In this document: positions 1 through 8,610 of the stretch, one piece after another
How the letters are laid out: each line of letters opens with the position of its first letter
Position numbering within the stretch: position 1 is the first letter of the stretch
Origin: Alphaproteobacteria bacterium
GTDB taxonomy: Bacteria; Pseudomonadota; Alphaproteobacteria; Caulobacterales; Aquidulcibacteraceae
Direction: 5' to 3'
Assembly (NCBI GenBank): GCA_030430715.1
Contig: JAUIJZ010000015.1
Coordinates: 1-45,261 of the forward strand
DNA: 45,261 bases
Position numbers and translations under genes: made by a program
The notes under the pieces: model-generated
Told to the model about the DNA's origin: nothing
The model's database searches: none
The model's input: only the letters and a program-made list of their open reading frames with translations

Positions 1-619
1 CGCCAGGCGGGAAGCCGGCCTCAAGGCAGAGTTCGCCAAGGCGTATGACCGTATAAGGCGCGATCTCCGGCGCTTTGACGACGATGCAATTTCCGGCGGC
101 GAGCGCGGGCGCCATCACCATGGTGGCGGCGAAGAGCGCGCCATTCCACGGCACGATCGCGCCGATGACGCCATAGGGCTCGTAATTGATGTAATCGTGT
201 GCGGGGCCGCCCCAGGTGCTGATGGTGCGGCCCTGAATCTTGTCAGCCCAGCCGCCGAAATAGCGGAATTTCTGCGCGGCATCGATCGAGAAGAAGGGCG
301 TGGTCAGGATGGAGAAGCCGTTTTCGGCTGTCGCCATCTGCGCCAATTGCTGCATGTCGCGCTCAAACAGAGTTGCGAGCTTCAGCATCATGTCGCGGCG
401 CTTGTCGCCGGGCAGCGCGCGCCAGGCGGGGAAGGCGGCGCGGGCCGCAGCTACCGCCGCATCGACGTCGGCGGCGTCCGCGAGCTTCAGTTCACGCGTG
501 ACCGCGCCGGTGCCGGGATAGATGTGCGCCCAACTTTTCCCGCGCCCCTCTCTTTTTTCGTCGCCGATCATCACGGTGTGACGCGGCAGGAGGTCGAGGT
601 TCGGGGATTGAAAGGTCAC
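1..619 (-). CDS. Aldehyde dehydrogenase family protein, N-terminal part (runs off window)
   Basis: This is the amino-terminal ~206 residues of an NAD(P)-dependent aldehyde dehydrogenase; the 3' part, including the catalytic cysteine, lies outside the window. I read it from a GTG at 619, preceded at 8 nt by GGAG; an in-frame ATG at 571 is the alternative. The reading frame gives the family landmarks in order: an early YPGTG segment, the ADVDAAVAAARAAFPAW helix, the IGAIVPWNGALF segment whose Asn stabilises the thiohemiacetal, and APALAAGNCIVVKAPE, where Lys contacts the cofactor. It lies downstream of the GntR-type regulator on the same strand with a 217-nt gap, so the regulator may control it. 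The substrate cannot be told from this part. The family call is firm. Confidence 0.9.
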   Translation of the reverse strand, partial: MTFQSPNLDLLPRHTVMIGDEKREGRGKSWAHIYPGTGAVTRELKLADAADVDAAVAAARAAFPAWRALPGDKRRDMMLKLATLFERDMQQLAQMATAENGFSILTTPFFSIDAAQKFRYFGGWADKIQGRTISTWGGPAHDYINYEPYGVIGAIVPWNGALFAATMVMAPALAAGNCIVVKAPEIAPYTVIRLGELCLEAGFPPG

Positions 620-779
620 GCGGCATGCTCCGTTGTCTTAAGAGTGGGGGAGAGCTTGGCGCATGTTGTGCGGGCCATGATTGCCACGCGCACCGCGCCA
701 AAATCTGATCCGCCGCCTCCCTTGCCGGCTCGCGGTGTGCGGGCGCTTATGCGCTAGCCAGCTTTCCTTATGTGCCGTG

Positions 780-808
780 GGAATAGAATATACTCTAATG
801 AGCGTCAA
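780..808 (-). promoter_or_regulatory. Putative promoter with near-palindrome, upstream of the aldehyde dehydrogenase gene
   Basis: On the minus strand TTGACG is followed after 17 nt by TATTCC, a passable -35/-10 pair. A 14-bp near-palindrome, TAGAGTATATTCTA (784-797, two mismatches), sits in the spacer, where an operator for the adjacent GntR-type regulator could be. This is inferred from sequence shape only. Confidence 0.3.
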
Positions 809-836
809 CGTTGGCGGATGCGATGTCGCCGCAGCG

Positions 837-1568
837 TTATTTTCGCGCTTTCGTCGATGCCTTGGCCGGCTCCCAAACATAGCGATGCCAGAGATTGCGG
901 GCGCGCCGGGCCGCGAGCACGCCGAGTTCTGGGTCGCCTTCTGCAATGGCCGTGAGTTCCAGCTCTTTTGCGGTGCGCCACGCTTCGACAAAGGCGTGGT
1001 GCGCCTCGGCATCCAGTTTTCGCGGGACGGGGAAGCGGCGCTTGGCGAAGGCCATATTGATATGAAAAATCAGCTCGATGTAGCGGCCTTTGATGAGGTC
1101 GAAGATTGCGCTGCGCGTATATTGTTCCAGCTGTGTGACTTCGCTGATCGTGGCGTCGGCTTTGAGTGACGCTACTTTTTGGCGGAGCGTTTCCGCTACA
1201 TTCCTCGCGGCTTTCGTGCGCAGGCTTGCCGCTTTGCGCATGGCCTCAACCCACAGCACGGCCGCGACAACGGTCACGTCCTCGGCGTCCATATCCAGCG
1301 TGTCCAGATAGGCGCTGGCGGCGTTTTCGATGGTTTGCTCGTCTGGGCGCGCAGCGAAATAGCCGCCATTGACGCCGCGCCGCACGCGCAGCAATCCCTC
1401 GCGCTCAAGCAGGCGTGCGACTTGGCGCAGCGTGGCGCGTGAGACGCAGAGCTTTGCGACAAGCGCTTCCTCGCCTCCAAGCAATGCGCCGTTTGGCGCA
1501 TCGGCGGCCATGGTCCGCAATTTTGCGGCGGCCGCCTCGATCGGTGAGTTCGCCTGCTTTCGGGTCAC
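837..1568 (-). CDS. GntR family transcriptional regulator (FCD-type)
   Basis: This is a 243-residue DNA-binding regulator. The winged helix spans about residues 25-75: an alanine-rich first helix, then EALVAKLCVSRATLRQVARL as the helix-turn-helix and EGLLRVRRGVNGGYF as the wing, all typical of GntR. The remaining ~160 residues are helical and fit the FCD effector domain, although the metal-binding histidine pattern is weak. It lies upstream of the aldehyde dehydrogenase on the same strand and divergent from the glycan-locus genes. A TGGTCTGACCA palindrome in the 3.8-kb intergenic region has the form bound by FadR-like FCD regulators, so it may control the TonB receptor as well. Family call good; effector unknown. 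Confidence 0.85.
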   Translation of the reverse strand: MTRKQANSPIEAAAAKLRTMAADAPNGALLGGEEALVAKLCVSRATLRQVARLLEREGLLRVRRGVNGGYFAARPDEQTIENAASAYLDTLDMDAEDVTVVAAVLWVEAMRKAASLRTKAARNVAETLRQKVASLKADATISEVTQLEQYTRSAIFDLIKGRYIELIFHINMAFAKRRFPVPRKLDAEAHHAFVEAWRTAKELELTAIAEGDPELGVLAARRARNLWHRYVWEPAKASTKARK

Positions 1569-1707
1569 GGGGCGAGGTGAAGCACAGCGAGCGGCCTGGG
1601 TCTAGTTTATGAGTGCCCTCTATTCATTCCGCCGTTAGGGCTTGGAGCGTCATCCGAACTGAGGGATAAGCTCGCTAAAAAATAAAACCTCTAGGGAGAA
1701 GCTGTAG

Positions 1708-2925
1708 ATGCACTCAGGATCGGGCTCTCAGCGTCCAGCTTGGGCGCGACGTATTTCGACTCTTGCCGGCGTTGGCGGCGCAGCGCTCTTGGCTTTCACT
1801 TTTTGGGGGCCTTCGGAAAACGCGTCTGCACAGAACGATGCGCTTACCGGGCTGGTCGTTTCCCAGATCGAGTATGCGTTGTCGGATGATTTCACTGAGA
1901 CAGGAGCTTGCCCGGCAGGTCTTTCGATAGGCTCGGTCGAGGCTTATGAACGAGGGCATCCCGATGAGAGTGTGCGGCTTCCGAATGAGACGGAGCGCGA
2001 ATATCGCGGGCGCATAAGCGCCGCTGCGCGCGTGTTGCCTGATGGGCGAAGCATTTGCCTCAATCCTGAGGCCGCCGGGCCGGATCCAAATTTTCAGACC
2101 GTTGTTGGGCGCGATATCCGCGCTTACGGCATCGATCTTGACGGTCGTGCGTCGCGCAACGACGCGCCGCCGGGCCGGGGAACATGCGCGCATAACGATT
2201 TCCGCAGCAGAAGCGGCGTCGCAGGCGTCGACAATCAATTCTACCGTGTGATGGGCTGCGTACATTCCTATCAGCCGGATGGCGCGTTCAACGCCTTCGG
2301 CGATGAAATGCGCGCGGGGGGCTTTGGAATCCTGATCGGGCTGCGCGGTGTTGATGACCTCGTGAATGACCGCGACATCGAAGTAACGTTCTATTCAAAC
2401 GCGGACCGGCTGCAGGTTGATGGCGAGCACAATGGTCTGCCATTCGTCACCTATGCGGCGGAAAACGAGCCTCGCTACATCGCTGCGACGCGCGGGCGCA
2501 TCGTCGACGGCGTGCTGACAAGCGACCCAGTGGATTTCACGTTCCGGCAGTCTGTACACAATTACGGCGTTCGCCTGGAGCGCGAGCTTCAAGATGCGCG
2601 TGTCGAGTTGACGCTTGATGCAAACGGCGCCGCCGAGGGTATTTTGGCTGGCTACACTCCGATTGATCACCTGTGGGCGAACCAGTTTTCCTACGCGGCC
2701 GCGACGGGCGGCGATCCGCCGGAACAATTGCCGGCTCTCATTCCGATGTTGCGGGATAATATCCCCCAGTCGCATGGTTATACCTGCAATGGCGTCTATG
2801 CGGCGTTGGTCGCGAATGCCGACGGAGATCCCGATCCGGAGACGGGGCGGTGCCGGTCGATTTCGATTCAGTATCGCATTAGCGCCGTTCCGGCGTTTAT
2901 CTTGCCCCCAGGGGGCGGCGAATAG
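1708..2925 (+). CDS. Uncharacterised exported protein, paralogue A (six conserved cysteines)
   Basis: This is a 405-residue protein I cannot assign to a known family. An arginine-containing N-terminus and a hydrophobic stretch (about residues 15-33) ending near ASAQ form a signal peptide, so it is exported. It is homologous along its full length to the 404-residue product at 7130-8344. Shared motifs include ETGACP-GLS, CLNP--AGPDP-F-TV-G, GIDLDG--SR, GTCAH-DFR, G-DNQF-RVMGC, GILI-L-GVDDL-ND, GRIVDGVL--DPVD and EGILAGY-P. All six mature cysteines are conserved, which suggests up to three disulfides; DLDG and NADGDPD segments could bind calcium. The start follows AGGGAG. The SGNH hydrolase begins 36 nt downstream, so the two are probably cotranscribed. 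The TonB-receptor context suggests a role at the cell surface or in the periplasm in glycan binding or processing; that is inference. Confidence 0.85.
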   Translation: MHSGSGSQRPAWARRISTLAGVGGAALLAFTFWGPSENASAQNDALTGLVVSQIEYALSDDFTETGACPAGLSIGSVEAYERGHPDESVRLPNETEREYRGRISAAARVLPDGRSICLNPEAAGPDPNFQTVVGRDIRAYGIDLDGRASRNDAPPGRGTCAHNDFRSRSGVAGVDNQFYRVMGCVHSYQPDGAFNAFGDEMRAGGFGILIGLRGVDDLVNDRDIEVTFYSNADRLQVDGEHNGLPFVTYAAENEPRYIAATRGRIVDGVLTSDPVDFTFRQSVHNYGVRLERELQDARVELTLDANGAAEGILAGYTPIDHLWANQFSYAAATGGDPPEQLPALIPMLRDNIPQSHGYTCNGVYAALVANADGDPDPETGRCRSISIQYRISAVPAFILPPGGGE

Positions 2926-2960
2926 GCGCCGCCGGGGCGTTGTGAACGACCGCTGGGGGC

Positions 2961-3803
2961 ATGATGCGAAACATCCTATCGTTGACCTGTACGCTTGTTT
3001 TGTTTGTTGCGGCGTGCGCGCATGCTGGAAGCGCATCTTTGCCGGCCGGGGCAAAATATGTCGCTATGGGGAGTTCGTTCGCGGCAGGGCCGGGCATCAC
3101 CCAGTCTGCTGACGTGCCTCAAAGCCGCTGCGGCCGATCCATCGACAATTACGCGCAGCAGATCGCGCGGCGCCGGGGTTTAGAGCTCATTGATGTGAGC
3201 TGTGGCGGCGCCATGACTGCGAATATCCTGGGGCCGTGGAGTGAATTGCCCGCGCAGATGGATGCGGTCGATGCCGATACACGTCTGGTGACCGTAACCG
3301 TTGGCGGCAACGATGTCGGCTATATTGGCGGCTTATTCGGCGCGTCCTGCGTTTTCATAGCGGATCAGCGTGGCGATGACACGCCGCGCTCTTGCCCGCC
3401 GATCACGGAGCCAGACGAGGCGGCGTTCGCGGCGCTCGAAGAAAGGATGGCGCAAATCCCGATGCAAGTGCGCCAGCGCGCGCCGAATGCGCGCGTTGTG
3501 TTTGTCGACTATCTCACCGTCCTGCCGCCGTCGGGCGCTTGCGAAGCGACGCCGATGAGCGACGCGCACGCGGATCTTGGCCGAAGCATTGCGCGCAGGT
3601 TGCGTGAGACCACGGCGCGTGCGGCGGAGCGGGGTGGTGCGGATGTGTTGAGGGCGTCGGAATTGTCGGCGGAACGTAGCGCATGCGCTGAGGAAGCGTG
3701 GATGAATGGCTTTCCTGCGCCTGAAGGCGGCAGTCCTTATCATCCGAACCTTGAGGGCATGACCGCCGTCGCCGACGCGCTGGAGCAATTGCTCTGGCCC
3801 TAA
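2961..3803 (+). CDS. SGNH/GDSL-type hydrolase, probable lipoprotein
   Basis: This is a 280-residue secreted esterase/lipase of the SGNH fold. The N-terminus is hydrophobic and ends in VAAC, a plausible lipobox with Cys19 as the lipidated residue. Block I is GSSFAAGPG with nucleophile Ser39, where Ser replaces the Asp of GDS. Block III is GGND with Asn117 for the oxyanion hole. Block V is YHPNLEGM with His261 as the base. It resembles the Streptomyces-lipase branch of the family. Such enzymes can remove acyl groups from glycans or lipids; beside a GH106 enzyme and a CE15-like esterase, deacylation of a decorated polysaccharide is a reasonable guess. ATG codons at 2961 and 2964 are both possible starts. 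Confidence 0.85.
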   Translation: MMRNILSLTCTLVLFVAACAHAGSASLPAGAKYVAMGSSFAAGPGITQSADVPQSRCGRSIDNYAQQIARRRGLELIDVSCGGAMTANILGPWSELPAQMDAVDADTRLVTVTVGGNDVGYIGGLFGASCVFIADQRGDDTPRSCPPITEPDEAAFAALEERMAQIPMQVRQRAPNARVVFVDYLTVLPPSGACEATPMSDAHADLGRSIARRLRETTARAAERGGADVLRASELSAERSACAEEAWMNGFPAPEGGSPYHPNLEGMTAVADALEQLLWP

Positions 3804-3826
3804 GCTAGCGGTGAGGTAGGCGGGGG

Positions 3827-3837
3827 TGGTCTGACCA
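3827..3837. promoter_or_regulatory. Palindrome of FadR/FCD-GntR operator type
   Basis: TGGTCTGACCA is a perfect palindrome around a central T and matches the FadR operator core (TGGTC-N-GACCA) known for FCD-type GntR regulators. A GntR-type regulator is encoded at 837-1568. Binding is inferred, not shown. Confidence 0.4.
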
Positions 3838-4107
3838 ATGGCGGCGCGTCTCCCGTAACGTCACGTTTGGCGGGAAATTACCGGTCAGTGTGGCCAATAT
3901 GACTAAAGCCTACACAAATTATGGTTAATGCGAATTCGCGCGCGCGGGGTGATTGTTGCGTTTATGCGCGCTGTTTGATCCTTCCGGCGCCTTGGATGCG
4001 GGGGTGTGTGGAGCTTGGGACACTCTTTGCCGAGAATTGCCGCCGCCACCCGTGTTGTCGGGGTTACACTATTGACCAGACCATTTGCTAATGCTCATCC
4101 TGACCAC

Positions 4108-4124
4108 TTGGCAGATGATGCCAA
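4108..4124. promoter_or_regulatory. Inverted repeat, candidate operator before the TonB receptor gene
   Basis: TTGGCA and TGCCAA are perfect 6-bp arms around GATGA, 131 nt before the receptor start codon. The size and symmetry fit a dimeric helix-turn-helix regulator. No regulator can be assigned from the sequence. Confidence 0.4.
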
Positions 4125-4255
4125 ATAAGTCTATTCGATGACATCTGTGGCGCTGAAGAGTCCTAAGGCTCGTAGAGCGTACTGGGTGAGCGAAGTTAGA
4201 ATTGCTTCAGCCTGGCGTCCTTAATTGCGCCGGGGGAGCAGGGGGAGGACACAGT

Positions 4256-7015
4256 ATGAAGATGAAGTTGGCGGCGCTGCTCGCCGGATCGAGCGTTATG
4301 GCTCTGGCGAGCCCGGCTCTCGCGCAAGACGACGACAACGCGATTGTTGTCACGGGCACGATTATTCGTGGCGTTGCGCCGGCCGGGGCGAATGTTGTCG
4401 GCTTCTCTGAAGAAGATGTGCAGGCCTCCGGCGCCAGCAATCTGAACGAGCTGATGGCGACGCTGCCGCAAGTGAGCGGCAACCTCTATGGCAGCACCGG
4501 CCAAGGCGTTCAGGGCAATTTCAACTCCTTTGTGAACCTGCCGCGGATTTCGCTGCGTGACCTTCCGGGCTCGAACCTCGGCGGCGGCATGCAGACCCTG
4601 GTTCTGGTCGACGGGCACCGTCTGATCAGCGGTGGCATCGCGCAAGTCGGCGTCGATTCTCGCGTTGTTTCCCCGATGCTGGTGGAGCGCGTTGAAGTCA
4701 TTACCGACGGCGGTTCCGCGATCTATGGTTCTGACGCCATTGCCGGCGTCATCAACTACATCACGCGCTCGGAATATGATGGCGTCGAGGCCACGGGCCG
4801 GATGTCGTTTGGCCAAAACGGCTATCAAGCCTGGAACGGCGGCGTCGCTGGCGGCACGGCTTGGGATACGGGTTCGGTTTTCGCGGCCTTCGATTATGCG
4901 ACGCGCGACGCCATGTTCGGGCGCGACTTCGATTATATCCGTGATTACGGGCGCAACCCGGCGGATCTCAGCCCGCTGCCCACCGGAACGCAGTGCGATA
5001 CCGCGACTGTTGAAGAGGGCGGCGCCTCCTATTCGCCTTCGGGCACGCCGCTCTCCTTGCTGGAAACGCGCTGCGACCTGACGGGATCGTCTGGCCGCCT
5101 TTCCGAAGAGTGGATTCACAACTTCAATGCTGGCTTCACGCAGGAACTGACAGAGTCTCTGAGGTTCGATCTGCGCGGCCTGTATTCGGATCGCACGACC
5201 GCTTCACGGTCGTCGCCGTACGGCTTCACCGCCACGGTTTCGCCAGGCAACCCAAATTACGCGATGGGTGGCGCCCTCCCTGGCGCTGGCGACCAGACCG
5301 TGCGTTTCAACTTCAGCCCCGTCTACGATCAGGGCGTGAACAAGGCCACCACCAGCCTCGTTGCGTGGCAGGTCTCGCCGTCGCTGACGTGGGATGTCGG
5401 GAACGATTGGCAGATCCGTGGCCTCGTCAGCTATGGCGAAAGCGAAACCACGGTGCGCAACACCGATCTGGTGGCGACGCGCGTCAATGATGCGATCGCC
5501 GCTGGCACGTTGAACCCGTACGATGTTGCTTCGTCCGATCCGGGCGCTCTGGCCGGTGTGCTGGGCACGAATTACCAGCAAGGCTGGAATACGCTGGAAA
5601 ACTACCGGCTCACGGCTGACGGTCCGCTGTTCGAACTGCCTGGCGGCATGATCCGCACGGCCGTCGGCGCGGAATATATGAGCAATGATTTCTCGCGGCA
5701 GCTGACGACCACAACGGATCCAACCTATCCGTTGGGCGCGCGCGAATCTTACGAGCAGACTGTCGAGTCCGTGTTCGGTCAGCTTTCGGTGCCGATCTTC
5801 GGACCGGGCAACCGTTTCTTCCTCATGGAATCGCTGCTGCTGCAGGTTTCGGCCCGCTACGACAATTATAATGATTTCGGCAGCACCGTGAATCCGATGA
5901 TCGGCGTCACCTACGAGCCGACCGATTGGCTGACGATTCGCGGCAATTGGGGCGAGTCGTTCCAAGCTGCCAGCCCGACCGATATCTTGGGCACCACAGC
6001 GCCGACCAACATTGCGCCCACGCTTCCAGGCAACGGGACGCTGGCGGACGGCAGCACCAACACGGCGTATATTGTCAGTCTGACCAATTCCGCCGTGCAG
6101 CCGCTTGAGCCGCAAACCACGACCAATTGGTCCGTTGGCTTCGACCTGCGGCCGCCGATGATTCCCGGCCTGACATTGAGCGCGAGCTATTATCACATCG
6201 AGCTCAACGGCCGGATTTCGAACGTCGCGAACGGGTCGTCGAACGCGCTGATCAACACCGTGTTCCCGAACCTTTACTATGATGCATCGGAACTGACGCC
6301 CGCGCAGTTCCAAGCGTTCCGCGATCTCACTGGAACGCTGCTCGACGATTATTACGTGGCAGGCGAAGCGCCGCGTACTAATTTGGTTGAGGCTGTCATC
6401 GACAACCGCCGCCGCAATATCGGCAACAACCTGATCGAGGGGCTCGACTTCTCGGCGCGTTATTTCCACGACACCGATTGGGGTTCGTGGGATGCCAGCA
6501 TCAGCGGCACGTTCAAGCTGACCGATGACGAGCAGGCTAGCTCTGCGGCGCCATGGATCAACAAGCTTGAGGTCCGTGATCCCACTGCGGCCAACGTTGG
6601 CCAGCTGAACGAGCGACTGCGCCTCACGGCATCGTTCGGTGTCAGCGTCGACAACTTCCGCGCCCAGGCGACGCTCAATCGCCAAGATGGCCGGGATAAC
6701 GCGTTCTACGTAACAGGCACGGGCGCGACCCAAGTGGCGGCGATACCGCCTGCGAACGCGATCTATCAGGCCGACGTTGATCCTTACCTCACGCTCGATC
6801 TGTTCTTCCGCTATAATCTGGATAACAGCGGCTGGGGCGATTGGACGAGCGACACGTCTCTGACGCTCAACATCGACAACGTCACCAATGAAGAGCCGGA
6901 CATTGTCCAGACGGGCAGCCGTAACCTGGCTGGCACCGAGAGCGCTGGCGGTTATGGCCTGTTCGGTCAGAACCTTGGCCGTGTCTTTACGGTCGGCATC
7001 AGCAAGCGTTTCTAA
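4256..7015 (+). CDS. TonB-dependent outer-membrane receptor
   Basis: This is a 919-residue outer-membrane transporter that would import oligosaccharides or other large ligands using TonB energy. I place the start at ATG 4256, not the upstream in-frame codon, because GGGAGGA precedes it and a clean signal peptide follows (residues 1-23, cut after LALA-type SPALA). IVVTG at 30-34 is the TonB box. The plug domain follows, with SNLNELMATLPQVSG and LVLVDGHRLISGG, then VERVEVITDGGSAIYGSDAIAGVIN. The rest is a beta-barrel ending in GRVFTVGISKRF, with a C-terminal aromatic residue as usual. There is no N-terminal signalling domain and no linked sigma/anti-sigma pair. It lies between two paralogous exported proteins and ahead of a GH106 enzyme, so a rhamnose-containing glycan is the likely ligand. 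A strong terminator follows. Confidence 0.93.
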   Translation: MKMKLAALLAGSSVMALASPALAQDDDNAIVVTGTIIRGVAPAGANVVGFSEEDVQASGASNLNELMATLPQVSGNLYGSTGQGVQGNFNSFVNLPRISLRDLPGSNLGGGMQTLVLVDGHRLISGGIAQVGVDSRVVSPMLVERVEVITDGGSAIYGSDAIAGVINYITRSEYDGVEATGRMSFGQNGYQAWNGGVAGGTAWDTGSVFAAFDYATRDAMFGRDFDYIRDYGRNPADLSPLPTGTQCDTATVEEGGASYSPSGTPLSLLETRCDLTGSSGRLSEEWIHNFNAGFTQELTESLRFDLRGLYSDRTTASRSSPYGFTATVSPGNPNYAMGGALPGAGDQTVRFNFSPVYDQGVNKATTSLVAWQVSPSLTWDVGNDWQIRGLVSYGESETTVRNTDLVATRVNDAIAAGTLNPYDVASSDPGALAGVLGTNYQQGWNTLENYRLTADGPLFELPGGMIRTAVGAEYMSNDFSRQLTTTTDPTYPLGARESYEQTVESVFGQLSVPIFGPGNRFFLMESLLLQVSARYDNYNDFGSTVNPMIGVTYEPTDWLTIRGNWGESFQAASPTDILGTTAPTNIAPTLPGNGTLADGSTNTAYIVSLTNSAVQPLEPQTTTNWSVGFDLRPPMIPGLTLSASYYHIELNGRISNVANGSSNALINTVFPNLYYDASELTPAQFQAFRDLTGTLLDDYYVAGEAPRTNLVEAVIDNRRRNIGNNLIEGLDFSARYFHDTDWGSWDASISGTFKLTDDEQASSAAPWINKLEVRDPTAANVGQLNERLRLTASFGVSVDNFRAQATLNRQDGRDNAFYVTGTGATQVAAIPPANAIYQADVDPYLTLDLFFRYNLDNSGWGDWTSDTSLTLNIDNVTNEEPDIVQTGSRNLAGTESAGGYGLFGQNLGRVFTVGISKRF

Positions 7016-7040
7016 GCGCTAGCTGACGGGAAGTATTGCG

Positions 7041-7080
7041 GGCCTTGTCTCTTCACTGAGGCAAGGCCTGTTTCTTTTTG
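7041..7080 (+). terminator. Rho-independent terminator after the TonB receptor gene
   Basis: GGCCTTGTCTC pairs with GAGGCAAGGCC across a 6-nt loop, followed by a T-rich run (TGTTTCTTTTT). It begins 26 nt after the receptor stop codon and also separates it from the convergent gene at 7130-8344. Confidence 0.85.
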
Positions 7081-7129
7081 GCTTTTAAATGCGATCGCGT
7101 GCTTCTGGCGCCGTCCCTAAGGCATGCGC

Positions 7130-8344
7130 TTAGTAAGAGGGCGCGCCATCGCTCCGGCTTTGTTCCAGATCGTCGTTGGCGCTGCTTGTCTCGGCTTCGA
7201 TGACGAACGCCGGGATGGCGCGGATATGATATTGCGTTGAGATTGAGGTGCAGCGGCCAGTCGCGGGATCGGGATGCCCGTCGGCGTTCTCAAGCAGGGC
7301 GTGATAGACGCCGTTGCAGGAATAGCCGAGCGTTGCGGCGCGGCCGAGCCCCGTAATGGCGCGCGCGCGCACTGGCGCCAGTTCGCCCGCCGCCGTCGCG
7401 CCGTCGCGATAGCCAAAAGTAAAATCGTACAATTCCTCCACCGGCGCATAGCCGGCCAAGATGCCTTCTAAGGCGCCGTCGCTGCCAACATTCATGCGCA
7501 AGCGAGCGTCGCGCAGCGGCCGTTCCAAATACAGACCGTTCGTTATGGAAGGAAAGCGAACGTCCACAGGATCGGTGCTCAGCACTCCATCGACGATGCG
7601 CCCGCGTGCCGTGGCGCGGAACCGGGGATCCTGAATTGCTGCGTATGTCGCGCTTGCTACGGGCTCACGCGCGGGGCTGAGCTGAATGGGGTCTGCGTTG
7701 GCGTAAATGCCGACCTGAACCTCATCATCGTTGCGCAAATCATCCACGCCTTCCAAAGCGATCAGAATGCCCCAGGCGCCGGTGAGCATTTCGATGGCAA
7801 AGCCATTGGCTTGACCGCCAGGCTGGTAGCCATTGGTGCAGCCCATGACGCGGAAGAATTGGTTGTCGATGCCGCGGCTGCCATTGGCCGCGCGGAAGTC
7901 TTCGTGCGCGCATGTGCCGGGCGCGGCTCGCCCGTTTGCGCGTGAATCCTGACCATCGAGATCGATGCCGCCGGTAAGAGGCGCGCTGTGGCCGGCGACA
8001 GTGCGAAAATCAGGGTCTGGTCCCGCACTTTGCGGATTGAGGCAGGGATTGAGCTCGGCGTCCGCAAGCATCTCGCGAAATCGTTGTTGCTGTTCTGGCT
8101 CAGCTTCGCGTCCGAACAGGTTCGCCAAGGCGTTCTGACTTAGGCCCTGAGGGCACGCGCCCGTTTCGCTGGCGTCGCCTGAAAAGACGAACGAGATGTC
8201 TGAGACGACGAAGCCTGCTTCGCCATCCTGAATAAAATTGGATTGTCCTTCGGCTGGCGTGCTCGCGCGTTCGAAAGCAAAGAGTGCGAGCCCGCAAAAA
8301 GCGAATGCTGCAGGTGCGTAGCGGATGAGGGATGAGAGGCGCAT
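7130..8344 (-). CDS. Uncharacterised exported protein, paralogue B (six conserved cysteines)
   Basis: This is a 404-residue homologue of the product at 1708-2925, also unassigned. The first ~34 residues form a signal peptide (basic start, hydrophobic AAFAFCGLALFAF, cut near AEGQ). Every long motif of paralogue A recurs: ETGACPQGLS, AGPDPDFRTVAG, GGIDLDG, PGTCAHEDFR, GIDNQFFRVMGC, GILIALEGVDDL, GRIVDGVL and EGILAGYAP, as do the six mature cysteines. The C-terminus differs: this copy ends in an acidic/serine-rich tail where A ends in PPGGGE. It converges on the TonB receptor gene and diverges from the GH106 gene. No clear Shine-Dalgarno sequence precedes the ATG at 8344. The opposite orientation to paralogue A argues for an old inverted duplication or separate acquisition rather than a recent tandem copy. 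Confidence 0.85.
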   Translation of the reverse strand: MRLSSLIRYAPAAFAFCGLALFAFERASTPAEGQSNFIQDGEAGFVVSDISFVFSGDASETGACPQGLSQNALANLFGREAEPEQQQRFREMLADAELNPCLNPQSAGPDPDFRTVAGHSAPLTGGIDLDGQDSRANGRAAPGTCAHEDFRAANGSRGIDNQFFRVMGCTNGYQPGGQANGFAIEMLTGAWGILIALEGVDDLRNDDEVQVGIYANADPIQLSPAREPVASATYAAIQDPRFRATARGRIVDGVLSTDPVDVRFPSITNGLYLERPLRDARLRMNVGSDGALEGILAGYAPVEELYDFTFGYRDGATAAGELAPVRARAITGLGRAATLGYSCNGVYHALLENADGHPDPATGRCTSISTQYHIRAIPAFVIEAETSSANDDLEQSRSDGAPSY

Positions 8345-8610
8345 GAAATTGTCATGATTGTTTTTCGCGCCAAGCGTGAGGGATGAGGCGTCCTTTGTGT
8401 CCCGAATTCCGTGTTTTGTCCTGGAATCTGCCGCGGGGTCTCTGAGAAGCGCTTTGGATGCGCCGCAATATGCCGCCTGAATTTTGATGCTTGGGCGTTG
8501 AACCTTGCGCGCTTACGGCGACAAATTCTGTCGGGTTTTGCTAGGTATCAGAGCATGTTGGCGCGTAGCGGCCAGGCGGGTCGCGCGAGGTTCTTTTTGC
8601 GGAGTAGAAC

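Larger units (their letters stand above)
3804..4255. other. 452-nt intergenic region upstream of the TonB receptor gene
   Basis: I see no credible ORF or RNA gene here. It carries two palindromic sites that look like operators (entered separately), a tandem GACCAGACCA (4074-4083) and a further GACCA (4102-4106). The length and symmetric sites suggest regulated expression of the receptor gene. Confidence 0.5.

Noticed and set aside
4108-4124. Sigma-54 promoter (TGGC...TGC) at the TTGGCA palindrome
   Set aside because: The -12 element would read TGCC instead of TTGCA and the sequence is better explained as a symmetric operator.
5204-6733. A 509-codon open frame antisense to the TonB receptor gene
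   Set aside because: It is a shadow of high-GC codons on the other strand: arginine/alanine/isoleucine-rich, no domain, no ribosome-binding site, and it lies wholly inside a well-supported gene.
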